DNA from: JBMNOU01 sp050943215
GTDB lineage: Bacteria; Bacillota; Clostridia; Christensenellales; SZUA-584
Direction of reading: 5' to 3'
Length of the DNA stretch: 18,544 bases
NCBI GenBank assembly: GCA_050943215.1
Contig: JBMNOU010000039.1
Span: forward strand, 1-18,544
Under the pieces are notes generated by a model that saw nothing but the letters and a program-made list of their open reading frames with translations, had not been told where the DNA came from and searched no databases. A program made the position numbers and the translations under genes. Below are positions 14,950 to 18,544 of the stretch, piece after piece. Within the stretch, counting starts at the first letter, position 1. Each line of letters begins with the position of its first letter.

Positions 14950-17128
14950 CGCCGCCCATACCGATTTCCTTAAAATCCTTTAGACACGCGGGGCCCTGTT
15001 TATCGGATAGCAATAGCTCCATCCGCCCCGGCGTAACGACCAGCATATTCACCTTAGCTGATTTGATCAAATTAACCATGTTGCGCGGTATGTTCACTTC
15101 ATGCTCCTGCGCAAGCACCAACGCCGCACCGTTCATTAATGCCAGCACTAATTCCATAACGCTGATATCAAACGAAATAGACGCTGCGCAAAGCAACTTT
15201 GCCCCTTTAGGGATATCCCATATCTCGTTTAAAGAATATATAAAGTGTACAATTGAATGGTGCTCGATCTGCACACCTTTCGGCTGGCCGGTTGATCCGG
15301 ACGTATATATTACATAGGCAAGATCCCCGGGGCTGCATGCCGGAACGATGTATGGGTCATCCGGAAGAGCGAGGGGGATATTTATCTTGACGATGCAGAA
15401 GCTACCGTTATCCGGACATTTATCAGTCAGATGCGGTGATACCAGCAGAACCTTTGCGCCGCTGTCTGAAAGCATATAAGCGATACGCTCCTGCGGGAAT
15501 TCGGCATCTATAGGCAAAAACGCCCCGCCGGCCTTAAGGATTGCCAGCACTGAGACACAATAGTCCATTGTACGGCCCACAAGAAGCCCGACAATGCTGT
15601 CGGTGCCCACTCCTTGTTTTTTTAGATGTATGGCGAGCGCAGACGATCGGGTATCCAATTCGCCATAAGTCATCGATTGCCCGTTATTGATTACGGCAAC
15701 AGCATCCCTCGGGGTTTTTTGAATACATTTGTACCATAAATCGACCACGGTTTCACCTTTGGGGAAAGCATAATCGGTATTGTTAAAGTGGCTAACAACC
15801 CTATCATACTCTTCGTCAGACATGAGGTTGAGCATATACAGTTTTTTATCGGGATGCTTGATCATATCTTGCAAAATGTTTATCAAATGCGAGTGAATAT
15901 ATTCGATCTCTTTTATAGAAAATATTGACGTTTGATGGTCATAATCCACGACAAATTTACCCGTATCATCACGGTCATTTACATGTATGCTTAAGGAATT
16001 AGCCTGATAGCCACTGAAATGCCAGCGCCCCTCATAAGTTAAATGTTCTGTGTTTTTCTGAAACTTGCCGATCTGATAGGAAAGTGTCACATCATAAAGC
16101 GAATCAATACCTTTATGCTTTTTGCGCAGATCCTGCATCAATATATCATACGGGTATTTTTGATGCTTAAGCGCTGAAAACCATCTTTTGGATACCACTT
16201 GTGAAAATTCGGTAACAGATAGGTTATCCTCAATCCCTATACGGATAGGCACCGTGCTGACAAACATGCCGAAACTGCGCTTTGCGTTCAGCGTTGTTCT
16301 GTTTGCGACAGGTGCCCCGATAGTGATATCGCTTTTATTTGTAACCCGGTTGATATAAATAGCCAAAGCTGAAAGAAATAATGAAAATACTGAAACCCTG
16401 CCTTTTTGGCAATATATGCGGATCTGCTTTGAAAGCTTGGCCGGTATCACAAATGCTTTGCGCTGTGCCTTTGTACTAAAATAATTGGTCTTTTTCTGTT
16501 TAATGACTGTTGGTTCCGGCAGCTGTGTGAACTTGCTTGTCCAGTATTGCTGGTCAGTTAAAAATCTTTTTGAATGCAGATATTCTTCCTCATCCAAGAT
16601 ATAATTGATATATGAATATCCGTTCTTTCCAGTTTCTTCTTCGCCGTTTAGCAAGCGCTGGTAATTAGCCATAACTTGATTACCTAAATACACCATCGAT
16701 AGTGCATCGGAAATTATGTGATGGAACTTGACATATAGCCAGCCCTCCTTCTTATCAAGCTTCATCATCGCGATATAAAAGAGATTGCTGTCAATAAGCG
16801 GCATCGGGGCTTCAGTCTGTATGTTATCCCATTCATAAAGTTTCTTGACACCATGGCCGGAAAAATCTTTATAATCAATTTTATAGGGAACAAAATCAGC
16901 AACATACTGATACGGAATGCCTTCGTCAACCCCGATGCGCAAACGTGCAGATTCATTATCGCGCAGAAACATATTAACCGCACGTTCAAGCAGTGAATAA
17001 TCTAGCCATCCTTTGATTTTTAGCGTACCTGCATTATTCCACATACCGGTACCCGGATGCAGTTTTTCCGTATACCAGATGCGCTGTTGCGGATGTGTAA
17101 GGACATAACGGTGCTTTTTTTGATTCAT
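14873..17128 (-). CDS. NRPS, N-terminal part: C1 and first half of A1
   Basis: This 751-codon frame is the start of the same synthetase. Residues 1-430 are a condensation domain with THPQQRIWYTEKL at the start and an intact HHIISDA (136-142). Residues 450-743 begin an adenylation domain: LKAGGAFLPID (A2), TSGSTGQPKG at 609-618 (A3), FDISVMELV (A4 region) and GGDVLSEKLL. The following eight codons are out-of-frame and run into TGA, overlapping the downstream frame by 77 bp. A C domain at the very start of a synthetase usually acts as a starter, joining an acyl group or an upstream-supplied substrate to the first amino acid. The ATG at 17128 has GGGA about 8 nt upstream. A 130-bp gap with a promoter separates it from the phosphopantetheinyl transferase. 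If the break is real, A1 lacks its C-terminal subdomain and the module is dead. Confidence 0.9.
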   Translation of the reverse strand: MNQKKHRYVLTHPQQRIWYTEKLHPGTGMWNNAGTLKIKGWLDYSLLERAVNMFLRDNESARLRIGVDEGIPYQYVADFVPYKIDYKDFSGHGVKKLYEWDNIQTEAPMPLIDSNLFYIAMMKLDKKEGWLYVKFHHIISDALSMVYLGNQVMANYQRLLNGEEETGKNGYSYINYILDEEEYLHSKRFLTDQQYWTSKFTQLPEPTVIKQKKTNYFSTKAQRKAFVIPAKLSKQIRIYCQKGRVSVFSLFLSALAIYINRVTNKSDITIGAPVANRTTLNAKRSFGMFVSTVPIRIGIEDNLSVTEFSQVVSKRWFSALKHQKYPYDILMQDLRKKHKGIDSLYDVTLSYQIGKFQKNTEHLTYEGRWHFSGYQANSLSIHVNDRDDTGKFVVDYDHQTSIFSIKEIEYIHSHLINILQDMIKHPDKKLYMLNLMSDEEYDRVVSHFNNTDYAFPKGETVVDLWYKCIQKTPRDAVAVINNGQSMTYGELDTRSSALAIHLKKQGVGTDSIVGLLVGRTMDYCVSVLAILKAGGAFLPIDAEFPQERIAYMLSDSGAKVLLVSPHLTDKCPDNGSFCIVKINIPLALPDDPYIVPACSPGDLAYVIYTSGSTGQPKGVQIEHHSIVHFIYSLNEIWDIPKGAKLLCAASISFDISVMELVLALMNGAALVLAQEHEVNIPRNMVNLIKSAKVNMLVVTPGRMELLLSDKQGPACLKDFKEIGMGGDVLSEKLLARVQQCTRAHYKLLRTH
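14899..14907 (-). repeat. CG dinucleotide run at the NRPS frame break
   Basis: Nine bases of alternating G and C sit exactly where the two NRPS frames must join. The distance from the start (17128) to the stop (9736) is 7393 nt, one more than a multiple of three. Inserting one CG unit gives ...CTRARIINFYGPTEI..., an undisturbed A4-A5 junction, and a single protein of 2464 residues. Removing one base would also restore the frame. Options are replication slippage, a reversible switch, or a sequencing/assembly error. Confidence 0.8.
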
Positions 17129-17222
17129 AATGCATTCCCTTACTTTAGATTAAATATTTTAAGCCGCTCGCAGTGCCAGATATTTTACGTGAAAAATTCA
17201 CCCTTCCGACGCTGCAAACAAA

Positions 17223-17251
17223 ATTATAGGCTCTGTAATAACCTGCTACAA
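17223..17251 (-). promoter_or_regulatory. promoter of the NRPS operon
   Basis: On the - strand TTGTAG (17246-17251) and a perfect TATAAT (17223-17228) are 17 bp apart. A consensus TTGACA (17257-17262), overlapping the transferase stop codon, could serve a second start with TATTAC at 17235-17240. The leader would be about 88 nt and contains a small GTGAA/TTCAC hairpin at 17189-17201 without a T-run. The NRPS, kinase and regulator can thus be transcribed apart from the transferase. Confidence 0.5.
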
Positions 17252-17258
17252 TACAGTG

Positions 17259-17936
17259 TCAAGATATGCCACACTCAAAATCGTCCATTAATTTCTCCCT
17301 TTCTACCCATTCAACCGAGTGTTTTACATGCTCGGCTGCACATAAAGCTGCTTGATATTCCGGGATATTGTCTATCAACACGAATTGGCAACCCGAAACA
17401 TTTGAACGAATATCGCTGCCCATCGGGCAGATCGTGAGTTCATTTAAGCCATCGATAAGCCCAATTCCGCTGTATTTTAGATAAGCTTCTTTGAGTGTCC
17501 ATATTTGATAAAATAACCTGCTTTTTTCTTGATTAATAAAATAAGCTTGCCGCTCTGCGTTTGACATGACCCGCTGCAATACTCCATCTGGGACCGGACG
17601 AATATGTTCGATATCTATACCCACCGGAGAATCATGCAAAGCACACATTGCCATACACTCTGAATGGCTGATATTAAAATGAATGCCTGCCGGTCTTATC
17701 AGATATGGTTTGCCATATTCCGCTACCCCCCAGTCATCAGGCGCCGGAGTAATGCCAAATATATTTTTTAGCCCAAAACGCAGCAAACGATGTGCGGCAA
17801 CAACAACCGCCTTGTCTTTTTCATGTCTAAGACGGCTCACTCTTAGATGCTTTTCATCCCCAAGGCCAATCATCCATTTTTTTGTCAAGGCCTTGTCAAC
17901 ACCTTCTGTTTTAGCAAGCAATACTTTTATACGCAT
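17259..17936 (-). CDS. Sfp-type 4'-phosphopantetheinyl transferase
   Basis: This enzyme (225 residues from the ATG at 17936) transfers the phosphopantetheine arm of coenzyme A to the serine of carrier domains. It would activate T1 and T2 of the adjacent NRPS. The family marks are present: GKPY at 75-78, FNISHSE at 87-93, the Mg-binding GIDIE with Asp108 and Glu110, and WTLKEAYLKYSGIGL (146-160) with Lys149 and Glu150. The length fits Sfp rather than the short AcpS type. The frame also opens with GTG at 17951, five codons earlier. I prefer the ATG because Sfp proteins begin directly with such a strand (MRIKVLLA) and the ATG overlaps the preceding frame's stop by 10 bp. Neither start has a strong ribosome site. 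It stands first, or second after the doubtful frame, in the NRPS locus. Confidence 0.92.
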   Translation of the reverse strand: MRIKVLLAKTEGVDKALTKKWMIGLGDEKHLRVSRLRHEKDKAVVVAAHRLLRFGLKNIFGITPAPDDWGVAEYGKPYLIRPAGIHFNISHSECMAMCALHDSPVGIDIEHIRPVPDGVLQRVMSNAERQAYFINQEKSRLFYQIWTLKEAYLKYSGIGLIDGLNELTICPMGSDIRSNVSGCQFVLIDNIPEYQAALCAAEHVKHSVEWVEREKLMDDFECGIS

Positions 17937-18445
17937 TTTTCTAAAGAACACTCGAATATTCTGACTTTACTGAATTTACGAATGACCTTCTCAATACCGA
18001 TCGTTGCTTTAAACGCGAATAAATGCTCTAAAAAAAACATGCATCTATTGTAAACGCGAAATATTTGTTTTGGGATATTTTTAAGAGTACATAATATCAG
18101 TTTGCTTGCAGTTTTATTAGTCGTATGAAGTGCGGTCAGTATAATGCGACAAATGGTTTTTTTAATAGATGATACTTTATCATTAATAGTAAATGAATAG
18201 TTAAACGGGGGCTCTACCAAATCTCTGGAGAAAGTTTTTTTGTTAATAATCTGCTTGTTTAAAGGTACTACGGCTATACCAATTTTACCAGTAGTAAAGT
18301 AGGTTAATATCCGCTTACAGAAATTTCCCCTAAAAAATATTATATGAGACCAAAATAACACAAGATTTATCGTGCCTGTCAGTTTACATAAACCAAAACC
18401 TAACTGACCATAGGTGATCGTTTTTTTCCCCGTTTGACCCATCAT
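17927..18445 (-). CDS. unrecognised AT-rich reading frame, possibly degenerate
   Basis: This is an open frame of 172 codons that I do not recognise. It is rich in Lys, Ile, Thr and Phe, with a hydrophobic patch near 24-38 and no clear catalytic motif. For it: it runs in the same direction as the transferase, overlaps its ATG by 10 bp, and has AGAGGTG about 12 nt before the ATG at 18445. Against it: the base composition is far more AT-rich than in the NRPS locus and no family signature is visible. Just upstream, another frame reads 27 codons from an ATG at 18525 (MSNNRIWILRGYAIGRIGGL... then stop at 18443) and looks more protein-like. The whole stretch may therefore be a decayed gene with a frameshift near 18445. 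I infer no function. Confidence 0.35.
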   Translation of the reverse strand: MMGQTGKKTITYGQLGFGLCKLTGTINLVLFWSHIIFFRGNFCKRILTYFTTGKIGIAVVPLNKQIINKKTFSRDLVEPPFNYSFTINDKVSSIKKTICRIILTALHTTNKTASKLILCTLKNIPKQIFRVYNRCMFFLEHLFAFKATIGIEKVIRKFSKVRIFECSLEKCV

Positions 18446-18544
18446 CTTCTGAAAAGCACCTCTTTAAGACCGCCAATACGTCCTATTGCATATCCCCTTA
18501 ATATCCATATTCTATTGTTGGACATTAATTGTATGTTAGCATAT
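18446..18544. other. AT-rich window edge with short frame
   Basis: It contains the 27-codon frame mentioned with the preceding entry (ATG at 18525, - strand), which ends at 18443. I see no clear promoter or terminator. The gene content beyond the window edge is unknown. Confidence 0.4.

Noticed and set aside
1..18544. CRISPR array, tRNA genes, insertion sequences or prophage genes.
   Set aside because: No regularly spaced repeats, cloverleaf sequences, transposase or integrase frames were found on either strand.

Overview
The window looks like chromosomal DNA of an anaerobic, moderate-GC Bacillota, probably a clostridium. This rests on the purine-rich Shine-Dalgarno sites, a TTG start, an oxygen-sensitive radical SAM enzyme of the AmmeMemoRadiSam set, and a two-module reductase-terminated NRPS of a type known from gut Clostridia. 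No tRNA, rRNA, CRISPR array, insertion sequence or phage gene was seen. The species cannot be named from the sequence.

Layout. 1-311 is AT-rich non-coding DNA with an 8-bp inverted repeat. Two genes then read on the + strand: an OmpR/PhoB-type response regulator without a kinase beside it (312-995), and a stress-type short-chain dehydrogenase (1068-1922). Everything after that reads on the - strand. From low to high coordinates it comprises an HD-domain phosphohydrolase (1960-2508), an orphan alpha-oxoamine synthase (2629-3804), the radical SAM enzyme AmrS (3992-4822) with a fused Memo/AMMECR1 protein (4819-6204), and a large secondary-metabolite and signalling locus (6373-17936).

The main locus, read in its own direction, has an unrecognised AT-rich reading frame (18445-17927), an Sfp-type phosphopantetheinyl transferase, and a giant NRPS with domain order C-A-T-C-A-T-R. 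It continues with a 7TM-PAS histidine kinase that starts two bases after the NRPS stop, and a REC-HD-GYP response regulator that overlaps the kinase by 8 bp. A rho-independent terminator closes the unit at 6312-6334. The transferase would activate the two carrier domains. The NRPS would join two amino acids, and the R domain would release them reductively as a dipeptide aldehyde, which can cyclise to a (dihydro)pyrazinone or, if capped by the first C domain, stay as a protease-inhibitor-type aldehyde. The co-transcribed kinase and HD-GYP regulator suggest that synthesis is tied to sensing and to cyclic-di-GMP turnover. That link is inference.

The NRPS frame is broken inside the first adenylation domain. 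A (CG)n run at 14899-14907 is one dinucleotide short of an uninterrupted 2464-residue protein. It could be a real slippage mutation, a phase-variable switch or a sequence error.
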